Below, piece by piece: positions 1 through 10,300 of a stretch of 64,000 nucleotides of DNA (its first letter is position 1; every line of letters begins with the position of its first letter). A program made the position numbers and the translations under genes. Origin of the DNA: DSUN01 sp035527715 (GTDB taxonomy: Bacteria > Planctomycetota > PUPC01 > DSUN01); assembly GCA_035527715.1 (NCBI GenBank), contig DATKZY010000096.1, positions 1 through 64,000 of the forward strand, in the 5' to 3' direction. Under the pieces are notes generated by a model. It was not told the DNA's origin and did no database searches. It was given only the letters and a program-made list of their open reading frames with translations.

Positions 1-2
1 CC

Positions 3-2903
3 GGCTGGACGCCGACCCACGTGGCGTGGGAGACCCAATCGCAGTTTCAGGGCGCGGCGGCGAACTGGGCCGACTATGCCGCGAAGAAGCGGACCGAGGT
101 AAGGAAGCCGATGGGCAGCGTGCCGGGGAACGAGCCGCCCGACATCCCGCCGCCCGTCGCCGGCTGGCGCCTGCTCGAGAAGATCAGCGCCTGGGGACGC
201 TGGGGCGGCTTCCAGTCGTGGTGCGCCCTCGGCGCCCTCGACGCGGCGAAACAGATCGCCGCCTTCGCCGGCCTCACCCCGCTCCACACCGGCTCGTGGC
301 GGCGGGCGACGGCGCTCTACGTGTGGGACGCCGGCGAGCGGGGCGTGGCCGTCGCCATGCCCATCGGCGCCCGCCGCACGCGCTGGTACAAGGACATCGT
401 GGACGACCAGAGCCCCTTCTCGACCCACGAGCACGACGAGACGCTGCCCCGCACGTATGGCCGCCGCGAGGTCGCCCTCGCGCCGGCCGCCGTGGACCTC
501 GGCGAGGTGCGCCTCCGCCCAGGCTTCATCGGCCTGCGTCGCTACAAGGACTGGCAGTTCGACTGGAAGAAGCCCGAACCGAAGGAGTTCCCCCGCGCCA
601 TCCTCACCCGTTCCGCCATTCCCGCGCTCAAGGCCGCGATGGACCGGAACCCCTACAAGGGCACCCTCGAGAAGCTCTACGTCTTCAGCGGGCGGAAGGA
701 GGACGCCGTCGAGTCCGCCAATCGCTTCCTCCGCACCGGCATCCACATGGGCGAGAGCTCGCCCTACACGACGGGCTACCGCCAGTCGGACGACCTCGGC
801 TCCGTCATCGTGTGGGCGGACGACGCGTTGGCCTGCCCCGAGCTGCCGGCCGAGCTTCGCGACAGGGTGTTCGACCACCTGGTGGCGATGGCCTACCAGC
901 TCGCCGACCCGGACTTCAATCCCCGCGGCAGCGGCGTCCACTGCGGCAACAACAACATGACGATCAACCGCACGCTCGCGCTCGCCATCGTCGGTTGCCT
1001 GCTCAAGGGCCACCCCGAGGAGCAGTACTGGCTCGGCACGGTCAAGCGGTTCCTCGAGTTCAAGCTCGCCAGCCAGACCGCGTCGGACGGCGCGTGGATC
1101 GCCCCGCCGGTCTACCAGATGTACGGCCCGACGCGGAACATCAACGTGGCGGGCGTGTGCCTGCGGAACAGCGGCTGGGGCAACGTGTTCGAGACCGGCT
1201 CGCACGAGGCGACGCTCCTCTACCTTAGCCGCCTCATCACGCCCGTGGACCCGCGCACGAAGTCGCGGATGTTCGCGGGGATGGGCAACTCGTCGAACAC
1301 CAGCGAGCAGATCCTCGGCCTCTCGATGGAGGCGCTGCGGGGCCTCGACGAGCCGTTCCGCGGCACCCTGAGCGCCCTGCACGACGAGCTGTCGGGCGGC
1401 GCGCCCATCCGCCCCGGCTACGGCATCCTCTACGACCCCACCGTGCCCAAGGCGAAGCCCGACCTCACGACCGCCTTCCACCCCGCCTACGGCGTGATGT
1501 TCCGCGCCCACTGGGGCACGCCCGACGAGACGATGCTGCTCTTCCGCTGCGGCTACAACTGGAGCCATTGGGACACCGATAACGGGAACCTCGTCCTCTA
1601 CTCGAAGGGCGCGCCGCTCCTGCCCGGCACCGCCTACCAGTACTTCTCGACGCCCGTGACCCAGGAGTTCGCCATCCACAACCGCCTCCGCTTCGGCGCC
1701 CGAGGCACCGAGATGCCCTTCGGGCGCGTGGACAGCTACGTGCAGGAGTACGGCTCCACCGATTCGGCGGACTACGCGAGCGGCGTGAGCTTCTACCCCG
1801 CCCAGCTCTTTGGCCAGGGGGCGGGCGACGTGCGCTGGCAGCGGCAGGTCCTCTTCCTCAGAAGCCCCAAGCCCGACGGGCCGAACTACTTCGTCCTCCG
1901 CGACTCGCAATCCACCAGCACCCCGCAGCGCTCGTTCGCCCACTTCCTCAACTGCGGCGAGAAGGAGATGGTCGCCGTCGCGGGCCGCCAGGCCGAGCTG
2001 AAGACCGACTTCGGCGCGTCCACCTGGCTCTGGTTCGCCGAGCCTGCGGCGCTCAAGCACACCTTCGGCCGCATCGAGTATCCCTGGGCCGGCCTCCACC
2101 CGCGCGGGAGGCCCAAGACCGAGACCAAGAGCATCCTCCAGATCGAGAACGAGCCGGGCAAGCCCTTCTTCTACGTCCTCTATCCGAGGAAGGACGCCGA
2201 GCCGGCCCCACAGGTCGAGGTCCTCTCGCCGGCGGTCCTGAAGGTGACGCACCGGGAGGGCACCGACTTCGTCCTCCTGGCCGACGCCCCCGCGAAGTTC
2301 ACCCAGGGCGACCTGACCCTGGCGGGCAAGGCCGCGGTCGTGCGGCTCGCGGGCAAGGCCGCCCGACTCGTCCTCGGCCCCGGCGAGGGCCGCGTGGGCT
2401 ACAAGGACTACGTCGTGGACGGCTGCGGGCCGTTCGAGGAAGCCGTCCCCTTGGCCCGGCTGAAGCCTGGGCTGAAGCAGAGCGCCCGCGCGGCGCTTGC
2501 CCTACGCCCCGTGGAGGCCGACGGGGTGCGCCTCTCGCTGAAGGAGGGCGTTGGGCGGGTGGAGAAGAACGGCCTGTTCGTCGAGGGCGAGGGGCCGTTC
2601 GAGGTCGTCTTCGCCCGCGACCGCGTGGTCGGCTTCGTCAACGGCGTGCAGCGGAGCCTGGTGATGACGTTCCCCGAGGGTTTCGACCGCCCGCAGCTCT
2701 TCATTGACGGCAAGGAGCACATGGCCTGCTGGACCGATTACCCCGGCTCGAGCTGGGGGCGGATGAACCAGATTCGGGTCATGGCCCTCAGCCTGCCCGC
2801 GGGGCCGCACGCTTTCGAGGTCCGCGACCTCACGTTCCCGCCCGTTTGGAAGAAGGACTTCGAGCCAAAGCTCGGCAACCCATCGAAAGGAGAATCGAAG
2901 TGA
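3..2903 (+). CDS. Heparinase II/III-like polysaccharide lyase-type protein, 5' partial
   Basis: The frame is open from the window edge, so the true start probably lies upstream; the first in-window start codon is GTG at 21. An alpha-helical toroid-like half (nt ~600-1400) with GGN-rich and AxDGAW-type motifs leads into a beta-sandwich half containing a WSHWDTDNGN motif near nt 1560, followed by a GAPLLPG-type loop. That order resembles heparinase II/III and PL8-like lyases, in which His/Asp pairs in this position line the active site or bind metal. The C-terminal ~250 residues look like further beta-sandwich. The substrate cannot be read from the sequence; an acidic polysaccharide is the likely class. 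The stop overlaps the start of the next gene (GTGA), so the two are translationally coupled. Confidence 0.6.
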   Translation, partial: GWTPTHVAWETQSQFQGAAANWADYAAKKRTEVRKPMGSVPGNEPPDIPPPVAGWRLLEKISAWGRWGGFQSWCALGALDAAKQIAAFAGLTPLHTGSWRRATALYVWDAGERGVAVAMPIGARRTRWYKDIVDDQSPFSTHEHDETLPRTYGRREVALAPAAVDLGEVRLRPGFIGLRRYKDWQFDWKKPEPKEFPRAILTRSAIPALKAAMDRNPYKGTLEKLYVFSGRKEDAVESANRFLRTGIHMGESSPYTTGYRQSDDLGSVIVWADDALACPELPAELRDRVFDHLVAMAYQLADPDFNPRGSGVHCGNNNMTINRTLALAIVGCLLKGHPEEQYWLGTVKRFLEFKLASQTASDGAWIAPPVYQMYGPTRNINVAGVCLRNSGWGNVFETGSHEATLLYLSRLITPVDPRTKSRMFAGMGNSSNTSEQILGLSMEALRGLDEPFRGTLSALHDELSGGAPIRPGYGILYDPTVPKAKPDLTTAFHPAYGVMFRAHWGTPDETMLLFRCGYNWSHWDTDNGNLVLYSKGAPLLPGTAYQYFSTPVTQEFAIHNRLRFGARGTEMPFGRVDSYVQEYGSTDSADYASGVSFYPAQLFGQGAGDVRWQRQVLFLRSPKPDGPNYFVLRDSQSTSTPQRSFAHFLNCGEKEMVAVAGRQAELKTDFGASTWLWFAEPAALKHTFGRIEYPWAGLHPRGRPKTETKSILQIENEPGKPFFYVLYPRKDAEPAPQVEVLSPAVLKVTHREGTDFVLLADAPAKFTQGDLTLAGKAAVVRLAGKAARLVLGPGEGRVGYKDYVVDGCGPFEEAVPLARLKPGLKQSARAALALRPVEADGVRLSLKEGVGRVEKNGLFVEGEGPFEVVFARDRVVGFVNGVQRSLVMTFPEGFDRPQLFIDGKEHMACWTDYPGSSWGRMNQIRVMALSLPAGPHAFEVRDLTFPPVWKKDFEPKLGNPSKGESK

Positions 2904-4639
2904 AGCGCATCGTCGCGGCCCTGTTTGCGGTCTGGTCAATCGCCCATGCCTGCGCCGTCCTCGCGGGTGAGGCGAAGCTTGAGGCGCTGCTTGGGCAATT
3001 GGGCGACCAGAGCGAGGAGGCGCGCTGGAGGGCCGCCGTGGCCCTGGCCGCCGGCCCGGCCGAGACGGCTCCCGCCATCGCCGAGAAGCTGAAAGACGGC
3101 AACGTGCTCGTGCGCCGCTATGCGGCCCTCGCGCTCGGCAGGATGGGCAAGAAAGCGAAAGCCGCCGGCCCGGCGCTCACCGAGGCGCTCAAGGACAAGG
3201 AGGCGGTCGTCCGCCGCAACGCGGCCGCCGCGCTCGGGCTCATCGGCCCCGAGGCCAAGGAGGCCGTGCCCGCACTCACCGCGCTCCTGGCGGATCCTGA
3301 TGCCAATGTCATCTTTGCAGCCGCTCGCGCTCTCGGCCAACTGGGAGCCGAAGCGAAACCCGCCGCCGGCGAGATCGAGCGCGTCCTGCGCTCCGCGAAG
3401 AGCGAGGGCCTCCAATGGGCGACGAGCTACGCGCTCGACTGCATCCAGGGGCCGAAGGCCGAGGAGCAGAAGCGCGAGAAGCTGGTCGTCGAGGGCCACG
3501 TGCTGAACAAGCTGGTGCGGATGCTCGACGGCCAGTGGCAGGGCCTTCGCGTGGCCGCCGACGGCAATTGCTACTTCGCCGCGGGCGGCCACTGGAAGGA
3601 TCACGGCTCCGCCTTCTTCCGCTACGACCCACGCGGCAAAGAGCTGAAGATGATCTGCGAAGACATCAGCCCCGTGTGCGGCGAGGACATCACGAAGCAG
3701 CCGCCCCAGGGCAAGATCCACAGCGAGGTCGTCGAGAAGGACGGCTGGCTCTACTTCGGCACCCACCTGGCCAACTACACGCCCGAGGGCATCGCCGCCT
3801 ACACCGGCGCCCACCTCCTCGGCTACCAGTTCGCCACGGGCAAATGGCGCGACTTCGGCGTCGTCCACCCCAACTACACCAACTACTCGGGCGTCGGCCT
3901 CGACGCCGCCCGCGACCGCCTGCTTTTCTACGTCACCCCCTTCGGTAAGGGCGACGGCCCGCGGCTCTACTGGGTGGACATCGCGTCGGGCAGGAAGCAG
4001 GACCTCGGCCTGCTCGCGGGCAAGACGAAGGACCCCCACATGCCGGCGTTCCACATCTTCGTGGACCGCCGCGGCGACTGCTGGTTCGAGATCCGCAGCG
4101 ACCTCGAGGCCCTCCACGTCGCCCGCGGCGCGACCGGCAAGCTCGAACGCTGGGAACGCGCCGTGCCCCCCCACCGCGACGCCTGGGACTGGCACGGCGA
4201 CCTGCCGGACGGCGACCGCTGCCTTGTGATGGCCGGCGAGGACATGTGCCTCTTCGACTCGACCCAGGAGCGCGACTCGCCCGCCGCCTTCTTCCCCATC
4301 AAGCGGACGGGGCGCTTCCACCTCGGGGCCGCGCGCCGGGGCAATCGCGTGTTCTACACGATCACCAGCACCACCCCCGACAAGCGCCGCGCGACCCGCC
4401 TCAGGAGCTTCGTCCTCGACCCTGCCTCGCGACCCGCCGTCGTGGACCACGGCGAGCTGACCGACCAGGACGGCCGCGCCTGCCACGGCATCTGGGGAAT
4501 GGACGTCCGCGACGGACGCGTCTTCATGATCGGCCGCTGGCTCGCCAGGCCGGGCGAGGAGAAGACCATCGGCGTGGACCGCCACGGCACCTTCTTCACC
4601 GTCATCTTCTCCGTCGCGGATGTTTCGGCGGACCGGTGA
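2900..4639 (+). CDS. Secreted HEAT-repeat plus beta-propeller-like protein
   Basis: The GTG start at 2900 was chosen over an upstream ATG (2846) because it overlaps the previous stop as GTGA, has an AAAGGAGAA ribosome site at 2886-2894, and is followed directly by a signal peptide (VKRIVAALFAVWSIAHACAV, then an Ala/Gly cleavage region). Residues ~25-190 hold four to five HEAT/PBS-type repeats of about 31 residues ('AALALGRMG', 'AAAALGLIGPEA'). The remaining ~390 residues form repeated beta-strand blocks with GxWxYFGTH- and DRRGDCWFE-type motifs, consistent with a beta-propeller. It is probably periplasmic and may act as a scaffold or binding protein for the lyase-like protein encoded just upstream. 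No catalytic residues were recognised. Confidence 0.65.
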   Translation: MKRIVAALFAVWSIAHACAVLAGEAKLEALLGQLGDQSEEARWRAAVALAAGPAETAPAIAEKLKDGNVLVRRYAALALGRMGKKAKAAGPALTEALKDKEAVVRRNAAAALGLIGPEAKEAVPALTALLADPDANVIFAAARALGQLGAEAKPAAGEIERVLRSAKSEGLQWATSYALDCIQGPKAEEQKREKLVVEGHVLNKLVRMLDGQWQGLRVAADGNCYFAAGGHWKDHGSAFFRYDPRGKELKMICEDISPVCGEDITKQPPQGKIHSEVVEKDGWLYFGTHLANYTPEGIAAYTGAHLLGYQFATGKWRDFGVVHPNYTNYSGVGLDAARDRLLFYVTPFGKGDGPRLYWVDIASGRKQDLGLLAGKTKDPHMPAFHIFVDRRGDCWFEIRSDLEALHVARGATGKLERWERAVPPHRDAWDWHGDLPDGDRCLVMAGEDMCLFDSTQERDSPAAFFPIKRTGRFHLGAARRGNRVFYTITSTTPDKRRATRLRSFVLDPASRPAVVDHGELTDQDGRACHGIWGMDVRDGRVFMIGRWLARPGEEKTIGVDRHGTFFTVIFSVADVSADR

Positions 4640-4676
4640 TCTCGGCACGCGCGGAGGGTGCCTCGACGGGGCACGC

Positions 4677-7268
4677 ATGGACGATTCGAGGCGGACACTG
4701 AGCTTCAGGGCGGTGCTCATCGGCATCGTGGCGATGGTGGCGATGGGCATGTGGGTCCACTACCACGAGGTGATGGCCCCGCAGCCCAACATCCTGGCGG
4801 AGAACAACCCGCCCGCGAGCGCCGTGGGCGTCTTCCTCGGCGTGCTGCTGATCGGCGCCCTCATCGCCAAGTTCCGCCGGACCCTTCGCCTCGCCACGGG
4901 CGAGCTGATCGTCGTCTACTCGATGCTCGTCATCGCCGCCCCCCTGATGAGCCAGGGCATGTGGCACCGCTTCCTGGGGCTCGTCATCTCGATCCCCGAG
5001 CACCAGGAGAACATGCCGCTGGTGGACAGCTATTCCGACAAGCTCTGGCCGCACGGCGAGCACCTGATCGCCGACCGCCGCTTCGCCGACGGCCTCGGGC
5101 CGGCGTGCGCGGCCGAGCCGGCTGGGCACGCAGGAAAACTATCTGTCACCGAATCTCCCGTGGGGGGAACCACGGGCATGCGCCTGAGGGCCGACGAGGG
5201 CGAGGAGACTCGTCTCCGCCTCCGCGTTCCTCGCCGCCGCGATGGCCGCGAGCTGCTCGTGCCCGGCGAGCGCTACTATGCGACCGCGCTCTTCAGGCTC
5301 TCGGGCTTTCAGAGCCGCTCGGCGCTCACGATGGAGCTGGTGACCGACACGGGGCAGCGGGCGCCCATCGTGACGCTGCGGCGCGACACGAATCGGGCAT
5401 TCTCGCGGCCGGGGGCGTTCCAGCGGGCCGGCCAGCCCTATCTCACGATGCCGCGCGACATCGCGGAGTTCGCCGACCTCGACTTCACGCTCAGCGGGCC
5501 GGGCGAGGCGATCATCACGGACGTGGTTTTCTTCAGCAACGAGGCGGTGGCGCGGCTGCGGAAGGGCGTGGCGGAGATCCGCGAGAGCGACCTGGCGAAG
5601 CTGCCCGAGAACGAGCGCGACTCGCTCCTCGTGCGGCCCGACAGCCTGGCCTCGCCCTCAGGCGTGGCCTACACGCTGAAGGGCTACATCCCCTACCGCC
5701 AGTGGCTCACGCCGCTCGTCTACTGGGGCAGCATCGTGATGGCGATGTTCCTCGGCCTCCTCGGCATCGGCGTCATCTTCCGCAAGCAGTGGTCGGAGAA
5801 CGAACGCTTTTCGTTCCCAATGGTCGTCCTGCCCCGCATGCTGCTCGACGAACGCGAGGAGGGGGGCCGCACGATCCGCCCCATCTGGCGCAAGGCCGCG
5901 TTCAAGGCAGGGATCATCGTGGCCCTCGCCTTCTGCCTGCTCCAGGGGCTGAACCACTACATCCCCGGCATGCCCAATCCCACGGTGGAGGTGGACCTGG
6001 CGCAGTACTTCTCGTCGCCTGAGATGAAGGCATTCGTCCGCGGCTTCGGCGGCGCGCAGTTCAAGATCATCCTGCTCTTCACCGCCATCGCGTTCTTCGT
6101 GGACCTCGATATGCTGCTGAGCATCATCCTGTTCTTCTGGCTCGCCAAGGTGCCGTTCTATTTCGGCGAGCTGTTCGGCTGGAAGACGATCAAGGGGCCG
6201 ATGGACGACTTTCCGTTCCCGCACGAGCAGCACATCGGGGCGTTCCTGAGCCTGGCGCTCGTCGTGCTCTGGACCTCGCGCAAACACCTGGCAGGCGTGG
6301 GCCGCCGCATCCTGGGCCTGAAGGGCGGCGTGGACGACTCGGGCGAGGGGATGAGCTATCGCGCCGCGGCGCTGCTCATCGTCGGGGCGTTCGTGTTCTT
6401 CGGCGTGTGGGGCGCGATGTCGGGCCTGGGGGCCGGCTCGGCGCTCCTTTTTTTCGGGTTCCTCACCGTGTGCGGGTTGTCGGCCTCGCGGATACGCACG
6501 GAGTGCGGTGCGCCGGCGACGTATTTCACGCCCTACTTCCCCTACCTCATCTTCTTCCTGCTCGGAGGGCTGTTCACGTTCGGGGCGCCGACGATGGTGC
6601 TGGCCTACGCGGCGGGCGGGTTCATGGCCGTCGCGCAGTTCCTCCTCTTCGCCCCGACGCAGGTCGAGATGCTCCACCTGGCTGACCAGCAGAAGGCCAG
6701 CCCGCGCGGCGTGCGCTGGGCGCTCATCGTGGGCGCGCTCGGCGGCGTGCTCATCGGCGGCTACGTGATGATGGTATGGGCCTACGGGAGGGGGGCCGAC
6801 AACATTCCGTACATGAAGAACTGGGCGGCCGGCCAGAACTGGTATTTCACCACGCTACGCAACGCCACGGCCGAGGCCGACGCCGAGGTAGTCGCGGCGG
6901 ACAAGCAGGGCGAAAAGCCGAAGCCGCGGTACCCCACCGGGCCGCTCGTCGGCGTGGGCGTCGGCACGACCATCACGCTGCTCCTGGCGTTCTTGCGGAC
7001 GCATTTCGTGGGCTTCTGGCTCCACCCGATCGGCTACATTCTGGCGAACAGCTATTTCTGCTACATGTGCTGGGGATCGCTGCTCGCCGCGTGGCTCATC
7101 AAGTGGGTGGGCTTGAAGATCGGCGGCCCGCGAGCCGTCCGCGAGCAGATGACGCCGTTCTTCGGCGGCATCTTCGTCGGATGCGTGGTCGGCATGCTGG
7201 TCTGGGATGTCGTCGCCCTCGTGGGCATGGCCCGGGGCGTGAGCGATGTGTTCACCTGTTTCCCATAG
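4677..7268 (+). CDS. DUF6785/DUF6784-type polytopic membrane protein (OPT-like)
   Basis: This 863-residue protein has about a dozen hydrophobic segments and the FRKQWSENERFSFPMVVLP stretch typical of the DUF6785/DUF6784 family, which is distantly OPT-transporter-like and common in Planctomycetota. An ~190-residue soluble, beta-rich insert (residues ~110-330) between the first helices looks like a jelly-roll or carbohydrate-binding fold; that fold call is inference. ATG 4677 (MDDSRRTLSF) places the first helix at a normal distance. An in-frame ATG at 4620 would overlap the upstream gene and adds a non-hydrophobic tail, and neither start has an ideal ribosome site. It sits at the head of a transport island with FtsX permeases and ABC ATPases. 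The substrate is unknown. Confidence 0.7.
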   Translation: MDDSRRTLSFRAVLIGIVAMVAMGMWVHYHEVMAPQPNILAENNPPASAVGVFLGVLLIGALIAKFRRTLRLATGELIVVYSMLVIAAPLMSQGMWHRFLGLVISIPEHQENMPLVDSYSDKLWPHGEHLIADRRFADGLGPACAAEPAGHAGKLSVTESPVGGTTGMRLRADEGEETRLRLRVPRRRDGRELLVPGERYYATALFRLSGFQSRSALTMELVTDTGQRAPIVTLRRDTNRAFSRPGAFQRAGQPYLTMPRDIAEFADLDFTLSGPGEAIITDVVFFSNEAVARLRKGVAEIRESDLAKLPENERDSLLVRPDSLASPSGVAYTLKGYIPYRQWLTPLVYWGSIVMAMFLGLLGIGVIFRKQWSENERFSFPMVVLPRMLLDEREEGGRTIRPIWRKAAFKAGIIVALAFCLLQGLNHYIPGMPNPTVEVDLAQYFSSPEMKAFVRGFGGAQFKIILLFTAIAFFVDLDMLLSIILFFWLAKVPFYFGELFGWKTIKGPMDDFPFPHEQHIGAFLSLALVVLWTSRKHLAGVGRRILGLKGGVDDSGEGMSYRAAALLIVGAFVFFGVWGAMSGLGAGSALLFFGFLTVCGLSASRIRTECGAPATYFTPYFPYLIFFLLGGLFTFGAPTMVLAYAAGGFMAVAQFLLFAPTQVEMLHLADQQKASPRGVRWALIVGALGGVLIGGYVMMVWAYGRGADNIPYMKNWAAGQNWYFTTLRNATAEADAEVVAADKQGEKPKPRYPTGPLVGVGVGTTITLLLAFLRTHFVGFWLHPIGYILANSYFCYMCWGSLLAAWLIKWVGLKIGGPRAVREQMTPFFGGIFVGCVVGMLVWDVVALVGMARGVSDVFTCFP

Positions 7269-7274
7269 CCTGAC

Positions 7275-7370
7275 CTCCCGCAGGTTCCAATACCTGCGGG
7301 AGGTTGGCGGGGACAGCGGGTGCCTTGTTCCGACATTACCCTCCCGCGGGTATTGGAACCCGCGGGAGGG
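7275..7370 (+). repeat. Two consecutive hairpins with mutually complementary loops
   Basis: Hairpin 1 has 13-bp perfect arms at 7275-7287 and 7294-7306, with loop TCCAAT. Hairpin 2 has 13-bp perfect arms at 7339-7351 and 7358-7370, with loop ATTGGA. The loops are exact reverse complements of each other, so hairpin 2 is an inverted, slightly diverged copy of hairpin 1, as in a BIME-type REP pair. The pair begins 7 nt after the stop codon of the upstream membrane protein, and its last arm supplies the GGGAGGG ribosome-site-like sequence for the next gene (ATG 7383). Confidence 0.85.
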
Positions 7371-7382
7371 AATAGGTGAGCG

Positions 7383-10300
7383 ATGCGGAAGCTGTTGAGC
7401 AACGCGGCGCTGACGCTGGTCCTGGGCGGCCTGTGCATCGCTGCGCTGTTCGCGTTCAACCGTGCTGCCGCGCCGCAGCCGTGCATCCTGCCGCCCTCGG
7501 GCGTCGAGCCGCCCGACTACAAGGCCATCGCCGCCTCCGTGACCGAGGAGGGTCTCCTCAATGGCCTGCGATCGCTCTGCTCGGGGCCGAGCCGCTGCCC
7601 CGGTGTGCTCGTGAGGGACCCCCAGAATCCTGGCCCTGATGTGCCGGAGGATTGGCGCTGGACCGCCGAGGAGCGGTACGTCAAGCACACGCTCAGGGGG
7701 CTAGGCTTCGCCGTGTACCTCCAACCATTTGAGGTCACTGTTCCCAGAGGCGAGGCCACCATTGAATCGAGCGTGGAGCTGAAGGGCATAGAGATCCACC
7801 CCATGGAGCCCAACTGGTTTCGGACCGCGTGCACGCCGCATCTGGGGCTCACTGGCAAGGTGTTTAGGGGCGAGAAGGGGCTGGCACGCGAGTTCAGGGA
7901 TGTTGATCTTCGCAGCAACTTCGTCCTCCTGCCGCTTGGCACACCGTGGATTACTGTGGCGGGAATGGGCGCGGCTGCCGTACTCTACTACGACGACGGC
8001 AAACAGCTCGCGGGCGCGCGCTGGGGCGACCACGTGGACGCCTCGGTGAGTGTGCCCCGCTTCTTCGTGACGGGGGACGCGGCCAGCCTCGTGGGCAACA
8101 CTGTCACAATCCGGTCGAAGGTGTGGTGGACGGAGTGGGGCGACCCTAATCTCGTCGCGGTTCTGGACGTGCCGAATCCCGAAGGCGAGGCCGTTGTCGT
8201 GAACGCTTACTGCGACTCCTACAGCTACGTCCCCAACCTGGCTCCCGGGGCACAGCAGGCGTGTGGCGCGGCGGCGCTATTGTCCCTGGCGCGGCATCTA
8301 TCAGACGAGAAGGGGCGCCTCAAGCGCTCCGTGATCCTCCTCGCCACACAGGGCCACGGGCAGGGTCTTGCGGGCATCCGGGAGTTCTTCCGCGTTCTCG
8401 GCGCCCGCGAGCGCCGGGAGGAGGCGATCCGTGAGGCGGAGGCCGAGGAACAAGAGACCCTCGTCGGCTATAGGCTGGCCAGAGACGTCGCAAAGGTGGC
8501 GATGGACGACGCCTATTGGACCGCGACGACACGAGAAACTGAGAATGCCTTTTGGGTGGGCAAGGATGACAGCGTGCGCCGCGCCTTCTACGATGTCCTC
8601 GCCGGCTTCGCGGACCGCGAGCTGATGGCGTCCGTCGAGGAAGTGACCCAACGGAGGGTGGATTGGGTCCGCGACAACCTGGCAGTGCGCGACACCGAGG
8701 GCAATGAGACAAACAGCTTTTCAGCCTACAATGAAGCGAGGAAGCGCCAACTGGCGGCCCAGGCTGCCTTGGCCAGGCCCCCCTGGAGGCTGAAGGAGCA
8801 GTGGCTGAACCCCTTGGGGACGCCGGCTGACGAGACCCGGGATAGGCCGCAAGTGGTGAAGAACCTGATCTTCGACGCGGGGTGCAGAGCGGCGGAGGCA
8901 AGCCATCGCAACGACAAAGCCATAGCTCGCCGCAAGCTGGCCAGGGCCCTCGGCCGGTACCAGCGCCTCCTTTTCCTCGGCCTCGACCTCACGGCGCGGA
9001 GCGGGCGAATCGGGCTGGTGTGCGGCGAGCCGAAGCAGGTGTCGGCGTGCATGCCCGCCGATGCCGAGGTGGCCGCGCAGTTCCGCCTCGCCGCCGACCG
9101 GCTCCAGGCCGCCGACCCGTCGCTCGACTACGCGAAGACGAAGAAGGGGCAGCGCCGCTTCGCCAATCTGCTCCGCGGCAACGACACGAAAGACCTCGGC
9201 TTTGCGACCGAATGGTACGGCGCGCCGAGCTACTTCGAGTCGCTCGCCGCGCTCTGGGCGGGCTATCCCGCGTTCAGCCTCGTGACCCTCGACGACAACC
9301 GCGAGACCCTCGGCACGCCGTTCGACACGCTGGATGCGCTCCTGAAGCCCCCCGCATCGCCCGACGAGGAGCCGCCGCTGCGGAACCTGTGCGTCGTCAC
9401 CCGCCTCGTGACCGCAGCGGTGAGCCAGCTCGCCCGCGGCCACGGCCGCATCGTGCCCCTCGCACGCGGGAGCGACCTGACGACGATTCGCGGCGAGGTC
9501 GTGAGCCAGGTGGGCGACAGCCTGACGCCCAACCACCCGATGCCGGGGGCACTCGTCCGCTTCGGCCCCCCGCTCGTCTCGGGCAGGCCGACCGTCGTCC
9601 CGCCCGGCGTGGGCACCGACTGGGTGGTGACGGCCGACTGGCGAGGCCGCTTCGAGCTGCCGTGCGTCTGGCCCACCGCCCTGTCGCAGGACTGGGGGGC
9701 GGAGGTGGACATTGACGCCGCCGTGGTGCGGCCTGAGGATGGCGAAGTGACCTGGACCCTCTCGACGCCGAAGAGCGGCGAGGGGGCGCCCTACGCCGTG
9801 CGACGCGTGCGGCTGGCGCAGTATCAGAAGAGCCAGGCCACGGCGGTCGTCTTCCGCGCGGCGCCCGTGCAGATGTTCCCGATGGCCGACCCCGCGACGC
9901 TGCGGCCCTACGCAGGCTTCGACTTCCTCGAGACGAAGAGCATGGCCCCGCCGCAGGACTTCAAGACCGAGTCGTCGGGTGGCACCCACGTCTGCTTCGT
10001 CCCGCCCGATTCGCGCCTCTACTTCACGTTCAAGAAGGGCCAGCGGCGGAACCCGAGCCTGATGGAGATACGGGCCTTCGCGCTGGGCGCCTCCGGCCCC
10101 GCCGACGGCTCGCAGCTCGAAGGCGCCCCCGAGATCACGGGCAACGGCTACTTCGCCGCGGACAGCCCGAGCATCACGAACCTCGAGCTGGACGCCTCGC
10201 TGAGCATGGCCCAGGTCAACGCCCGCCGCACGCGGCTCCAGGACCGCTACGGGATGGCGGACGACATGGTGCTGCGCTACAACGAGAAGGCGGAGGGCCT

